Assembly: GCF_001612905.1 (NCBI RefSeq)
Contig: NZ_BDBI01000009.1
Coordinates: 62,001 to 126,000 of the forward strand
Origin: Nocardia ignorata NBRC 108230
Lineage (GTDB): Bacteria > Actinomycetota > Actinomycetes > Mycobacteriales > Mycobacteriaceae
Length of the DNA: 64,000 bases
Direction: 5' to 3'
Positions 36,761 through 45,795 of the stretch are shown here, piece by piece (the stretch's first letter is position 1; each line of letters opens with the position of its first letter). Both the position numbers and the translations under genes were made by a program. The notes beneath the pieces were generated by a model. The model ran no database searches. It was not told the origin of the DNA and saw nothing but the letters and a program-made list of their open reading frames with translations.

Positions 36761-37081
36761 TTACATCTGGAACTCGGGTAGGTGGACGATCAAGCCGTCC
36801 CAGGCCGTCGATGCCATCATCTGGCACGACAGCCGGGAGGTCGGCTGGCGCTCGGGGTTCATCGCGAGCATCTCCTCCTCATCGGCGCCGGAACGTCCGA
36901 CCTGCTCGATCCACTGCGGATCGACAACCACATGGCAGGTGCCGCAGGCAGCTTCGCCTCCGCAGTCCCCGTCGACGCCGGGCACAGCGTTGTTGGTCGC
37001 GACCTGCATCAGCGACTGGTCTTCCTCGATCGGCGCCTCGTGCTTCTCGCCGTCGTGGGAGACAAAGGTGACAACTGCCAT
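36761..37081 (-). CDS. 2Fe-2S ferredoxin (adrenodoxin type) for the P450 system
   Basis: A 106-residue ferredoxin. The cluster ligands are CGGEAACGTC (C-x5-C-x2-C) near 40-49 and a distal RLSCQM. This spacing is that of putidaredoxin and adrenodoxin, which feed P450s. The ATG at 37079-37081 has GAGGAG 6 bp upstream; a TTG two codons earlier was passed over. First gene of the P450 operon, 115 bp from the divergent AraC regulator. Confidence 0.94.
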   Translation of the reverse strand: MAVVTFVSHDGEKHEAPIEEDQSLMQVATNNAVPGVDGDCGGEAACGTCHVVVDPQWIEQVGRSGADEEEMLAMNPERQPTSRLSCQMMASTAWDGLIVHLPEFQM

Positions 37082-37196
37082 AGCCAACTCCTCGATGCGT
37101 TGTCCTCAATGTGACTTGGTCCAAGTGTTGTCGAACACGGGTTCGGAGGCTATGTTCGGCAGAGTCAGAAATTTGTGAATTCGGCTCAGAGAGACC
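37082..37196. promoter_or_regulatory. Divergent promoter with two adjacent palindromes
   Basis: ACTTGG-T-CCAAGT (37114-37126) is a perfect 6-bp palindrome with a one-base centre. GTGTT-GTCG-AACAC (37125-37138) is a second palindrome that overlaps the first by two bases. They lie between the ferredoxin and the AraC-type regulator and are good candidates for the regulator's binding sites. Confidence 0.6.
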
Positions 37197-38201
37197 ATGG
37201 TGAACCTCAACGACGAGGGCGTGCCTCCGCTCATGTTCGTGCAACTGCTCGAGAGCCAAGCGCTCGACCCGGACGCCGCCGCTCGGCTTCGCGACATCAT
37301 GGCTCGCGAAGGAATTGACGAGACGACGTTGATCCAACGCAATATCCAGGCCCCGATACGGTGGTTTCGCGAGGTCTACCCTGCACTCGATGTCGACCAG
37401 GCAACTTCGCTCGGCTTCGCGTTCGCCGAACAAGCTCAGTTGACGTCCTTCGGCCCATTGAGTTTTCCGCTGGTCAGCGCAGGCTCGGTAGCTGAGATCG
37501 TGGAGCTGCTCACCTATCTGCCTTTGATATCGACGGCTCTCAGTCCGCAGTTCCACCCAAGTGACGAGGGACTCACCGTCGGGCTCGCCGCGCACACAGG
37601 CGATTCGGCGCTGAACTGCCTGGTCGTCGCGTATAGCGGGTCGGCACTCCTGCGCCTGCTCGACATGCTGGCCGGCGATATGCCGACCGTGACACTCCAT
37701 CTGAGCTGGTCAGCGCCGACCTTTCTAGCCGATAATGAGGATGCCCTAGCTGGGCGTTTGTTCTTCGACGCTCCGACGTCATTCCTTGGTGTCCCGGCGG
37801 ACACTCTCAACGAGGTATGCAGGTTCTCCGATCCGGTCGCCTATCGACTTGCCATCGTGGATCTGAAACGAACCCTCGATCAGCGAAGTAGAACCATGTC
37901 TTTCTCGGAGAAGGTACGACGGCTGCTGGAGGAAGATCCTGGAAAGCGGAGTAAAGACTGGGTCGCACACGAGCTGTCGATATCGACTAGCACACTCAAG
38001 CGGCGCCTATCCGAGGAGGGGACCACCTTTCGCGAGTTGCGCGAATCATTTCTGCGTGACCGTGCGATGCTGCGGCTACTCGACCGATCGATGTCGGTGA
38101 GTGAGATAGCTGCCGATCTCGGATATAGCGACCTCGCGAACTTCTCGCACGCCTTCAAGCGATGGACCGGTCGCTCTCCCAGCGAATTTCGACACGAATA
38201 G
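37197..38201 (+). CDS. AraC-family transcriptional regulator
   Basis: A 334-residue AraC-type activator. The N-terminal arabinose_bd-like domain (about 10-200) reads FAFAEQAQLTSFGPLSFPLV, and the C-terminal double helix-turn-helix (about 235-330) reads WVAHELSISTSTLKRRLSEE and SVSEIAADLGYSDLANFSHA FKRWTG. It is divergent from the CYP153 operon, as in many alkane-hydroxylase loci where an AraC protein activates the P450 in response to the substrate. The ATG at 37197 sits after CAGAGAGA. Confidence 0.93.
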   Translation: MVNLNDEGVPPLMFVQLLESQALDPDAAARLRDIMAREGIDETTLIQRNIQAPIRWFREVYPALDVDQATSLGFAFAEQAQLTSFGPLSFPLVSAGSVAEIVELLTYLPLISTALSPQFHPSDEGLTVGLAAHTGDSALNCLVVAYSGSALLRLLDMLAGDMPTVTLHLSWSAPTFLADNEDALAGRLFFDAPTSFLGVPADTLNEVCRFSDPVAYRLAIVDLKRTLDQRSRTMSFSEKVRRLLEEDPGKRSKDWVAHELSISTSTLKRRLSEEGTTFRELRESFLRDRAMLRLLDRSMSVSEIAADLGYSDLANFSHAFKRWTGRSPSEFRHE

Positions 38202-38702
38202 CACCACCCGTCCCGTCGCTGGTGGATGGAGTCTGCGCGATCTGGTGCAGATCGGTTGGGGCTGGCCCCAGGCAGGAACCCGCTGCGGCATATGACAAAA
38301 AACTGGCGACTTTGCCGAAACCGTGCAGAACTTTGCCGAGCTCGTTGCTGCAGCCAACGGCTATCAGCGGCGTAGCCAACACCTAACACGGCGAGTATTG
38401 AGTCGGCACCGGTCTGAATGATCTCAGCGCGTTGCCACCAGGATCCTGCCGGTGACGGCTGGGCATGAGATGGACGGAGTCGAGTCTCTCAATCGTGAAG
38501 CGCATCGACTCGGTTAGCCAGCCCTAACTGGTCCAGTTACAATGCGATGCAGGACTGCAGCACGAATCGATCGTGCCCCGCATCCAGGGCCGGTGTTGAC
38601 GAGAAGGCGACGATCGGTGCCGAACCGACAGTCTTACCCGCTAGGTGGAGGGGATCGCCGGTGAGCTGGGTACTTGATCTTGTCGGCCTGCTTCGAAGCG
38701 GC
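38202..38702. other. About 500 bp without a supported gene
   Basis: Lies between the AraC gene and the convergent TetR gene. I see no conserved frame. Transcription termination from both sides probably occurs here, but I cannot point to a clear hairpin. Confidence 0.4.
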
Positions 38703-39401
38703 TCACCCGTTATCCACGGGCGGGTATTCGGTCACTGGCACTGATCGACGGTCGGTCCCGTTTCCGACCGCGACCCTTGGGCGGGTAGCGAGAAATTTGT
38801 CGACCAGTTGGGCGCAGTCGTCATGATCGATGGTGCGTAGTCCGGTGAGGCGCGCGAACACGATCGGGCCGAGGAGTTCGATGATGGCGAAGGTGGTGTC
38901 GAACTCGCCGAGCATCGCCCGCGCGTCGGGGCCGGTGAGGATCCGGTCGAACGGTTGGCGATATTGCTCGATGACGCGGGCACGCAGCGAGGTGACCGCT
39001 GCCGGGTCGGTGTGGTCGTCACCGATCGTTCCCATAGCCAGCCAGGCCAGCGTGGTCATCTGCACTGGGGCTTGTTCTACGAGGTCCGCCTGAGTAGTGA
39101 GTAGCGCGATGAGTTGATCGCGCACGGGCCCGTCGCCGGTCGGTGTGTCGACATGGGGAAGCAACCGTTCGAAAGTTGCCGCGAGCAGTTGGGTGGTGCT
39201 GCCGAAGTGTCGATAGAGAGTGGCGCGCGCGACCTTCGACACGCGGGTGACGGCATCGACTGTGACCGCTTCGACCCCGCCGGTGGACAGCAGATGACTG
39301 GCCGCGTCGAGCAACCGGTTGCGGGACCGCGCCAGCCGAGGATCGGCCTGCTCGTCGGCTACGGTGCGCGGATCGGCCGCGGCAGAGTCCGGCTCTGTCA
39401 T
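38703..39401 (-). CDS. TetR-family repressor of the divergent MFS operon
   Basis: A 232-residue TetR regulator. The HTH domain (about 22-75) reads SRNRLLDAASHLLSTGGVEA and TVDAVTRVSKVARATLYRHF. The ligand-binding domain follows. It is transcribed away from the MFS gene at 39530, and a perfect 21-bp palindrome lies between them, so autoregulation and repression of the exporter are likely. The ATG at 39399-39401 has GAGGAAAG upstream. Confidence 0.92.
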   Translation of the reverse strand: MTEPDSAAADPRTVADEQADPRLARSRNRLLDAASHLLSTGGVEAVTVDAVTRVSKVARATLYRHFGSTTQLLAATFERLLPHVDTPTGDGPVRDQLIALLTTQADLVEQAPVQMTTLAWLAMGTIGDDHTDPAAVTSLRARVIEQYRQPFDRILTGPDARAMLGEFDTTFAIIELLGPIVFARLTGLRTIDHDDCAQLVDKFLATRPRVAVGNGTDRRSVPVTEYPPVDNG

Positions 39402-39481
39402 GGCCGCCCTTTCCTCGATTCGTATCGCTCAATTTGATCGTGCGTGGACGTCATCTCGCTCGCCGACCCACTATGATACTA

Positions 39482-39502
39482 ATAGTCTCACACAGAGACT
39501 AT
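39482..39502. promoter_or_regulatory. TetR operator palindrome
   Basis: ATAGTCTC-ACACA-GAGACTAT, a perfect 8-bp inverted repeat with 5-bp spacer. It sits 28 bp upstream of the MFS start codon in the TetR/MFS divergent promoter. Confidence 0.85.
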
Positions 39503-39529
39503 CGATCTACAACGGCGGGAGGTGCACCG

Positions 39530-41128
39530 GTGAACACTTCCCGGACGGGCGCTGTCGAGATCGCCCGGTGGACCAGGGCCCAATACTGGGTGCTGGCAGT
39601 ATCGTGCCTGGGGGTGGCGCTGGTCGTCGCGGCCATGGCGGCGTTGTACTCGGCGTTGCCTCAGATTGCAGTCGCGACCGGGGCGACCCAAGCCCAGCTC
39701 ACCTGGATCGTTGACGGCTACACACTGGTGCTGGCGTGTCTGGTGTTGCCCGCCGGAGCCATCGGTGACCGCTATGGGCGCCGCGCGGTGCTGGTGGCGG
39801 GACTGGCGGTGTTCGCGGCCGCCTCGGCGTTGCCGCTGGTGCTGACCGACCCGGTGTGGCTCATCGCGGCACGCGCACTCGCCGGTGCTGGCGCAGCGTT
39901 AGTGATGCCATCGACCCTGTCGATTCTGACCGCAGGCTTCGCCCTAGCTCATCGCGGCCGAGCGGTGGGGGTATGGGCGGGCGTCGCCGGATCCGGAGCT
40001 GTTCTGGGGATTCTCGGTGCCGGGATGTTGCTTGAGCGGTGGTCGTGGCAATCGGTATTTGTCGGGCTGACCGTGGCGGGGATTGTGCTGGCCGGATTGG
40101 CTTGCACGATCGCGGAGTCTCGCCAACCCGAGCATCCGCCGGTGGACGGAATTGGCGCGGCGACGGTGGCTGTCGCGATCGCGGCGATCGTGTTCGCCGC
40201 GGTCGAGGTTCCCGCACGCGGCTGGGCCGACCCGCTCGTCGCTGTCACCGCCGGTGTCGGAGTCGTGGCGGCGGTGGCGTTCGTGGCCGTGGAGCTACGG
40301 ATCTCGGCACCACTGTTAGACGTGCGGTTGTTCGGACGCCGAGGCTTCGGCGCTGGCTCCCTGTCCGTGACCATTCAGTTCCTGGTCACCTTTGGGGTGT
40401 TCCTACTGTTGGTCCAGTACCTACAGCTGATTCTCGGATACGGGCCGCTGGCGTCGGCCCTGGCGCTGGCGCCGATGGTGGCGCCGCTGGCCATGATTTC
40501 CGTAATCGCGCCTTGGCTCTCGAGCATGGTGGGATTGCGGGTGATGACCGTGACTGGCCTCCTCACCATCGCTGCCGGGCTGGTGCTGGTGAGCCGGTTG
40601 GACCTCGCCGCGAACTACCTCGACCTACTGTGGCCGCTGCTGATCATGAGCGCTGGCCTGGGATTGTGTACCGCCCCGGCGACTTACGCCATCGTCGCCG
40701 ACACCCCCGAGGCCAAACACGGGGTCGCCGCGGCGGTGAATGATGCCGCCCGCGAGATCGGCGCCGCGATCGGGATCGCCGTGGCCGGCAGCGTGCTGGC
40801 CGCTGGCTATACTCAGCGTATCCAGCCCGCCCTACCCCGCCTGCCCGAGTCCGCTCGCGAACCCGTTGCCGATTCCCTGGCCGCCGCCCTGCAGGTCGCC
40901 GAAAAGGGCGGACCAGCGGCCCAGCCGCTAGCCGAGTACGCCAAGGCAGCGTTCGTGCACGGCAGCGGCGAGGCCGCGCTGGTGTTGGCTGCTATTACCG
41001 CCGCAGGCGCGATCGTGCTGGCTGTGCTTGCACCCGGGCCCACCACTCGCCGATGCCGCGCACAACCCTCGTGCACGATGGCTCCTGGCTCTCGCACGTC
41101 CCCTGCCCGCGAAGGACGCCCGGCATGA
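39530..41128 (+). CDS. MFS exporter, DHA2 (EmrB/QacA-like), 14 TM
   Basis: A 532-residue DHA2 transporter with motif A-like GAIGDRYGRRAVLVAG and motif C-like AGVAGSGAVLGILGAGM. I chose the GTG at 39530 because it has GGGAGGT just upstream and aligns with the paralogue at 13124; an earlier in-frame ATG runs through the operator. Extensive near-identical segments are shared with that paralogue. Its 3' end overlaps the universal-stress gene by ATGA. It is regulated by the adjacent TetR, and the substrate may be the TetR ligand. Confidence 0.9.
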   Translation: MNTSRTGAVEIARWTRAQYWVLAVSCLGVALVVAAMAALYSALPQIAVATGATQAQLTWIVDGYTLVLACLVLPAGAIGDRYGRRAVLVAGLAVFAAASALPLVLTDPVWLIAARALAGAGAALVMPSTLSILTAGFALAHRGRAVGVWAGVAGSGAVLGILGAGMLLERWSWQSVFVGLTVAGIVLAGLACTIAESRQPEHPPVDGIGAATVAVAIAAIVFAAVEVPARGWADPLVAVTAGVGVVAAVAFVAVELRISAPLLDVRLFGRRGFGAGSLSVTIQFLVTFGVFLLLVQYLQLILGYGPLASALALAPMVAPLAMISVIAPWLSSMVGLRVMTVTGLLTIAAGLVLVSRLDLAANYLDLLWPLLIMSAGLGLCTAPATYAIVADTPEAKHGVAAAVNDAAREIGAAIGIAVAGSVLAAGYTQRIQPALPRLPESAREPVADSLAAALQVAEKGGPAAQPLAEYAKAAFVHGSGEAALVLAAITAAGAIVLAVLAPGPTTRRCRAQPSCTMAPGSRTSPAREGRPA

Positions 41129-41574
41129 CGGCCTATCGCACGATCCTTGTGGATACCGATGGATCCGATCGCTCCTACCGCGTGGTCGACCGCGCCGCCG
41201 AATTGGCCCACGCCACCCACGCCCGACTGGTTATCGTCGGCGTCCGCCACCACATCGACGAACGCACACTCGGAGTTGACCTCGACCGGCTGGGACCCGA
41301 GGCCTACCGGCTGCGCGGCACCAACCCGGTCGAAGCGATATTGCGCACGGCCTGCCAGCACGCCCTAGCGCACGGCGCCATCGGCATCGACACCCGCATC
41401 TTGTCCGAACCCACTTTGCGTGCCCTATTGCGCCTTGCCGCCACTGCGGCGCCGGACCTCATCATCACCGCCGACTTGTGCCGGTCGACTCCGCTGGCCC
41501 GGCTGCTGTCCGATACACCGACCGAGCTCGCACGCAGAGCCCACTGCGACATCCTTATCGCCACCACCCAGTGA
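41125..41574 (+). CDS. Universal stress protein family (UspA)
   Basis: A 149-residue single-domain Usp. The N-terminal YRTILVDTDGSDRSYRVVDR includes the early Asp used in nucleotide binding, and the segment ending DTPTELARRAHCDILIAT gives the family C-terminus. The typical G-x2-G-x9-G-(S/T) ATP motif is not well preserved. Translation is coupled to the MFS gene (ATGA). Confidence 0.85.
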   Translation: MTAYRTILVDTDGSDRSYRVVDRAAELAHATHARLVIVGVRHHIDERTLGVDLDRLGPEAYRLRGTNPVEAILRTACQHALAHGAIGIDTRILSEPTLRALLRLAATAAPDLIITADLCRSTPLARLLSDTPTELARRAHCDILIATTQ

Positions 41575-41596
41575 CACACATATGCAGAAAGCACCC

Positions 41597-42139
41597 ATGA
41601 GCCGCACATCCGATACCACAAGATCCGTATCGTCCGAGGCCGAGGAGAGTACGCCACTCTTCCCTGTGGTTCCGCCGGAATGCCAAGACTTGCCGCCCCA
41701 TCATGATCATTGCCTCGGTTGCGGGCCAGCCAATCCGCACGGCCACCAGTTGAGCGTCCGACGTGACGCGGAAGGTGTCTACGCCCGTCACACGTTTGAC
41801 TCCCGCCACGTTGGCGCCCCAGCGATCGCCCATGGCGGCGCAGTCGCAACCGTCCTCGACGACCTGTTCGGGTTCCTCCTCTACACCGTGGGAGAACCAG
41901 CCGTCACCCGCCACCTCTCCATCGACTACCTCTCCCCGATTCTACTCGACACCCCGTATATCGCCCGCGCCCATCTTCATTCCCGCCAGGGTCGCAAACT
42001 AAACCTTCGGGCCACCATCGAAGACGACCATGGCCACATGGTTACAATCGCTACCGCCCTCTTTCTCGTCGTTAACATCGACCACTTCTTCCGGGCCTCA
42101 CAGCGTGCCACCTCTTCACACGTGCCACCAACGGCCTAA
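41597..42139 (+). CDS. Hotdog-fold acyl-CoA thioesterase (PaaI-like)
   Basis: A 180-residue paralogue of the thioesterase at 25905, sharing CLGCGPANPHGH, RHVGAPAIAHGGAVATVLDD and LFGFLLYTVGEPAVTRHLS. The N-terminus MSRTSDTT supports the ATG at 41597; an ATG at 41582 is possible. It follows the Usp gene by 22 bp and completes a TetR-controlled MFS-Usp-thioesterase operon. Hydrolysis of an acyl-CoA and export of the product is a plausible joint role. Confidence 0.87.
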   Translation: MSRTSDTTRSVSSEAEESTPLFPVVPPECQDLPPHHDHCLGCGPANPHGHQLSVRRDAEGVYARHTFDSRHVGAPAIAHGGAVATVLDDLFGFLLYTVGEPAVTRHLSIDYLSPILLDTPYIARAHLHSRQGRKLNLRATIEDDHGHMVTIATALFLVVNIDHFFRASQRATSSHVPPTA

Positions 42140-42321
42140 GCGGCGATCATGTACTGTGGCCGGCGCGATCAGGCGATGAGGACGACTTGGGTCGGGACCG
42201 CTATGCCGCCAGCGCAGTCTGGGGTGCAGGCTGCTGTGGGTCGGTGACCTACGGGCTTCGCTCACGAGTATGCGCTGTTTGACACGATCCGCCAAAACAC
42301 TACGCACAGGATGCGGCTGTT

Positions 42322-43290
42322 ATGACTCTAATGGGCACGCACGGTCCGGAAATCCCGGAAACGCCAAGCTTCGGTGGCCTCGTGACCGCCGATGACATGG
42401 TCGCTGCTCGGAAACGATTAATGGAATTCACCGATGAAGACGAGGCATTGCTGCGGCAGTTTAGCGGAGTCGCGACACCCGGTATGGCTGAGATCGTCGA
42501 CGAACTCCGCGCCTACCTACACGAACACCGGGACACTGCCGCACTTCTTTCTGGGCGCGACACTGAGGAACAGGTCGAACATCTTCGAAGCGATCACCTT
42601 TCCGGTTTGACGGCGGGAACCGTCGATGCTGACTATCTCATCGAGCGTATGCGTATGGGCGCGCGTCACGAGCGACTCGGCGTGAATCCGACATGGCTTC
42701 TCGGCGCGTACAATCGGTTTCTTTGCTCTGCTGCGAGCCGGATCTGTGAATCCAGCTCATCTTCCGATCCCGAGCGTGCGTTGGCGACGCTGCTGGCGCT
42801 ACAAAGGCTGGTGTTCCTCGATATCGGCCTCGCCGCCGACATCTACCTCGCCAAACGCGAGCACCCGAATCGCGAGCAGCAGAGGGCGGTGAGCGAACTC
42901 CCGACTCCGGTACTGCAGTTGATCCCAGGGCTTCTGGTAGTCCCGATCGTAGGAGAATTGGACGATCGCCGGGCTCTTAATTTGACCAATCAGTTGATGG
43001 TGCATATCCGCAATTCGAGGGCGCAGGCCGCCGTCGTCGATATCACCGGACTGCCGTCGATCGATCTCGACGTTGCTGCCCATCTGATCACAGCAGTAAA
43101 AGCATGTGCGCTTTTGGGTGCGGAGGTTATTTTCACTGGGCTTTCCGCCGAAGTCGCCCGGACGCTTGTCGACATCAGTCCACAGAAAACTACGCTCATT
43201 ACATTTGTCGACTTGCAGAGTGGGGTCGAGCATGCCACACAGACGCTTGGGTACGAGATGGTGATGACGAGGCCATTACGCAATACCTGA
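42322..43290 (+). CDS. Protoglobin-STAS sensor (RsbR-like)
   Basis: A 322-residue protein. Residues about 15-180 match a globin-coupled-sensor protoglobin domain: FTDEDEALLRQFSG, then RMRMGARHERLGVNPTWLLG where H116 is the candidate proximal haem ligand, and NRFLCSAASRI. A linker leads into a STAS domain at about 200-310 (LVVPIVGELDDRRALNLTNQ, AAVVDITGLPSIDLDVAAHL). STAS proteins with N-terminal sensor domains act in stressosomes that control sigma-factor cascades. It probably senses oxygen, NO or another haem ligand. It stands alone in this window. Confidence 0.85.
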   Translation: MTLMGTHGPEIPETPSFGGLVTADDMVAARKRLMEFTDEDEALLRQFSGVATPGMAEIVDELRAYLHEHRDTAALLSGRDTEEQVEHLRSDHLSGLTAGTVDADYLIERMRMGARHERLGVNPTWLLGAYNRFLCSAASRICESSSSSDPERALATLLALQRLVFLDIGLAADIYLAKREHPNREQQRAVSELPTPVLQLIPGLLVVPIVGELDDRRALNLTNQLMVHIRNSRAQAAVVDITGLPSIDLDVAAHLITAVKACALLGAEVIFTGLSAEVARTLVDISPQKTTLITFVDLQSGVEHATQTLGYEMVMTRPLRNT

Positions 43291-43813
43291 TTTGGCGAAG
43301 TGCTTGGCCAGTTGCGCAGTCCCGGCTGCGGTGGGCGATCCGGCTCACCAGCCTGTGTACGTGCCGACGCGGTGCTGATTGCGAAGTAAGTCCGTCGGTG
43401 AAGATGCTCAACAGCGGCGTTCGCGCGCACCGCCAAACATGCCGCGCGCAGTATTTGCGGTGGGCCACCGCTGGTATCGTATGGAGCTTCGGCGGCATTC
43501 GAGTTCGGGTACCGGTCCTCATAGCTCCTAGCGGGAATCTGCATGTGTCACCGAGACACGTTGCGATGCAGGATGTTTCGCAGCGGACCTATGTGACGGA
43601 TGATTGTTGGTGGTTAGCGAACCGCAACTCCCGGTGAAGCCGCCGGGAATAGCCAGCCCTCACCACACGGCCCGAGGTTGGTGTTCAAGGGGAGTGGGGG
43701 AGGGCTGTACGTGCTGTCGGGGGCCGCTCATTCTCGGGTTCGTGTCCGGATGACCTTCTGGCGCAGGCTAATAGCTGCTGTCGGTGCGGTTGCTGTGCCG
43801 TCGCCATCAGATC

Positions 43814-43960
43814 AGTGCGGCATCGAGATTCAGGAATCCATAATGGATGTCGATGCGGCGTGCCCACCGGATGGCCAGGCGCCGGTACCGGGGAGCGGGC
43901 GCAAGTCTGCTCCACGATCCACCGGCCGCAGTGACTTTGTCCCGGGTTCCGCGGCGGGAT
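43814..43960 (+). repeat. Imperfect long inverted repeat, left arm
   Basis: About 145 bp, homologous to the reverse complement of 44101-44247. Shared blocks include TGGATGTCGATGCGGCGT and GGGTTCCGCG. One reading frame in each arm ends RRIDIHYGFLN. Confidence 0.6.
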
Positions 43961-44100
43961 GTAATTCGACGCAGTAAATCCCCTTGCCTGGACGGCCGAG
44001 GCCACTGGGACGGCGGATCGATAAAACTATCACCGACACGGGTTGCGAGCATGTAGTCTGTACGCCGACCTGCGACAGCGCCGGGATCGACGGCCCATTC

Positions 44101-44247
44101 CCATCGCGGAACCCGAGACAAAGGTCACCGGCAGTCGGCTAGTCGTGGAACAAACCATGGCCCGGCCCCACCGATATCGGCGACCGGTGATCGATGGGAA
44201 CGCCGCATCGACATCCACTATGGGTTCCTGAATGTCGGTGCCGCAGT
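44101..44247 (-). repeat. Imperfect long inverted repeat, right arm
   Basis: Partner of 43814-43960. The two arms diverge by many substitutions, so the duplication is not recent. They may be ends of a lost element or a duplicated gene tail. Confidence 0.6.
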
Positions 44248-44289
44248 ATCAGACCGCGACGACTCAGCAACTGAACCTGATAGGAGCTC

Positions 44290-45795
44290 CTAGGGCACAG
44301 CGTGGTAGTCGGATAGGGCGAACTGAGTCATTTGGCTACGGAATTGTCGAGCCAAGCCAGGGAAAGCCGCGGGATTAAAACCATCTTCCCCGACAGGCCA
44401 AGTAACGCATCCAGAGTTCCAAGTCGTGCGAGCCAAGTGCCGTTGAACAACCGCGTTGAATCGGTCCTGCGCTGACTTTCGTACATCAATATATCGGAGC
44501 CCCCATCGCTCCAGCGTCCGCACCGACTCTACGATGTAATCTATCTGCGCCTCCAGATAGGCTAGGGCTGTGTGGAAATACGGACCGGAGTTCGGTCCGA
44601 AAGTGAAATGTAGGTTGGGATACCCAGAAACATGTATGCTCTTGTACGCGTAAACTCCTTCGACCCATTCTTCCTGGAGGAGACGTGCGCCACAACCACG
44701 AACCGGGAATGGTACTCCAGCCTCGCCGGGTGCATCGAGAACGATCGTATCGAAGCGGCGCTCGACGCCATCAACCGTGAGGATTCCGTGCTCCGTAAGC
44801 CGAATGATCGGGAAGGTGAGGAGTCTGCAGTTGTCCCGATCTAGAGCCGGTAAGAAATCATTTGAGATGAGCAATCGCGGACGGCACGCCCGGTTGTCCG
44901 GTGTGAGCTGCCGTCGCGCCCATCTATCTTTGACCTGAAGCCTCAACTGGATTTTAGATACCTGTTCCAGCGCGGTGGTGAGACCTGTTGTTCGGACCAA
45001 ACCGTATCCGATAGACTCGTACGCCCAGAAGTGGGCACTCCGGGCTAGATCCTCGGCCAGCGGTAGTTTCTCGAATAGCGAACGTCTCCACCCTGCCGTC
45101 GCGTACTGCGGGTGGGGAAGAACCCATCGCGGTGCACTCTGAAATACGGTGACGTGGCGGGCTCGGTCCACCAACTCCGGGATCATCTGGACTGCATTGG
45201 TGCCGGTACCGACGACTGCCACCGTCAGTCCGGTGACATCGATACCGGCGTCCCATCGGGTGCCGTCTATCTTGTGGCCACGAAAGTCGTCGGCGCCCAC
45301 GATCTCGCGCCTGCTTGCGTTCGAGAACGGCACAGTCGCCACCACGACCGAGCGGGCAGTGATGCTCTCCTCCTCGCCACTACTGGTCGAGACACGCACA
45401 TGCCAGGTCCCTCGGGCCTCGTCGAAGTCGAGTCCGTTTACGTTGTACCCGTAGTGAATCCGTCCATCGAGACCATGCCGGGTGATCACGTCGCGCATGT
45501 AGGCGAGGACGTCTACGCCCGGCGTATACCTATGGCTCCAGGCGGGATCCCGCGTGAACCAGAACGACCGCAGTGCTGACGGACGACCGCAGGATGCGTC
45601 CGGATGAACGCTCTCGCGCCACTCACCGCCGGGCTCAGGTGCGCGCTCGAGAACCACGACGTCCTCGATCCCCGCGCACCGTAATCGGATCGCGGTGCCG
45701 ATTCCCGAGAACCCGGCACCTATGATCACGACTCGTGTGGGACCGGGAATTGTTTGCCCGGGGTCATCGTCTGTCGGCCGCCCCTCGTCGATCAT
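44290..45795 (-). CDS. BVMO-like flavin monooxygenase with altered active-site motifs
   Basis: A 501-residue flavoprotein. FAD motif IIGAGFSGIGTA and NADPH motif VVGTGTNAVQ are intact. The classical GGTWRDNTYPG region reads GGEWRESVHPDASCGRPS, and the BVMO fingerprint reads FRGHKIDGTRWD, with Asp in place of the histidine. So it is a BVMO/FMO relative that has lost hallmark residues; another oxidation or a changed substrate mode is possible. The ATG at 45793-45795 overlaps the upstream diiron-protein gene's stop (ATGA). Confidence 0.85.
   Translation of the reverse strand: MIDEGRPTDDDPGQTIPGPTRVVIIGAGFSGIGTAIRLRCAGIEDVVVLERAPEPGGEWRESVHPDASCGRPSALRSFWFTRDPAWSHRYTPGVDVLAYMRDVITRHGLDGRIHYGYNVNGLDFDEARGTWHVRVSTSSGEEESITARSVVVATVPFSNASRREIVGADDFRGHKIDGTRWDAGIDVTGLTVAVVGTGTNAVQMIPELVDRARHVTVFQSAPRWVLPHPQYATAGWRRSLFEKLPLAEDLARSAHFWAYESIGYGLVRTTGLTTALEQVSKIQLRLQVKDRWARRQLTPDNRACRPRLLISNDFLPALDRDNCRLLTFPIIRLTEHGILTVDGVERRFDTIVLDAPGEAGVPFPVRGCGARLLQEEWVEGVYAYKSIHVSGYPNLHFTFGPNSGPYFHTALAYLEAQIDYIVESVRTLERWGLRYIDVRKSAQDRFNAVVQRHLARTTWNSGCVTWPVGEDGFNPAAFPGLARQFRSQMTQFALSDYHAVP

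Larger units (their letters stand above)
43291..44289. other. About 1 kb without a supported gene, with an inverted repeat
   Basis: Apart from the long imperfect inverted repeat described separately, I see no conserved frame. Short frames on both strands encode RRIDIHYGFLN-like ends, part of the repeat. Confidence 0.45.
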
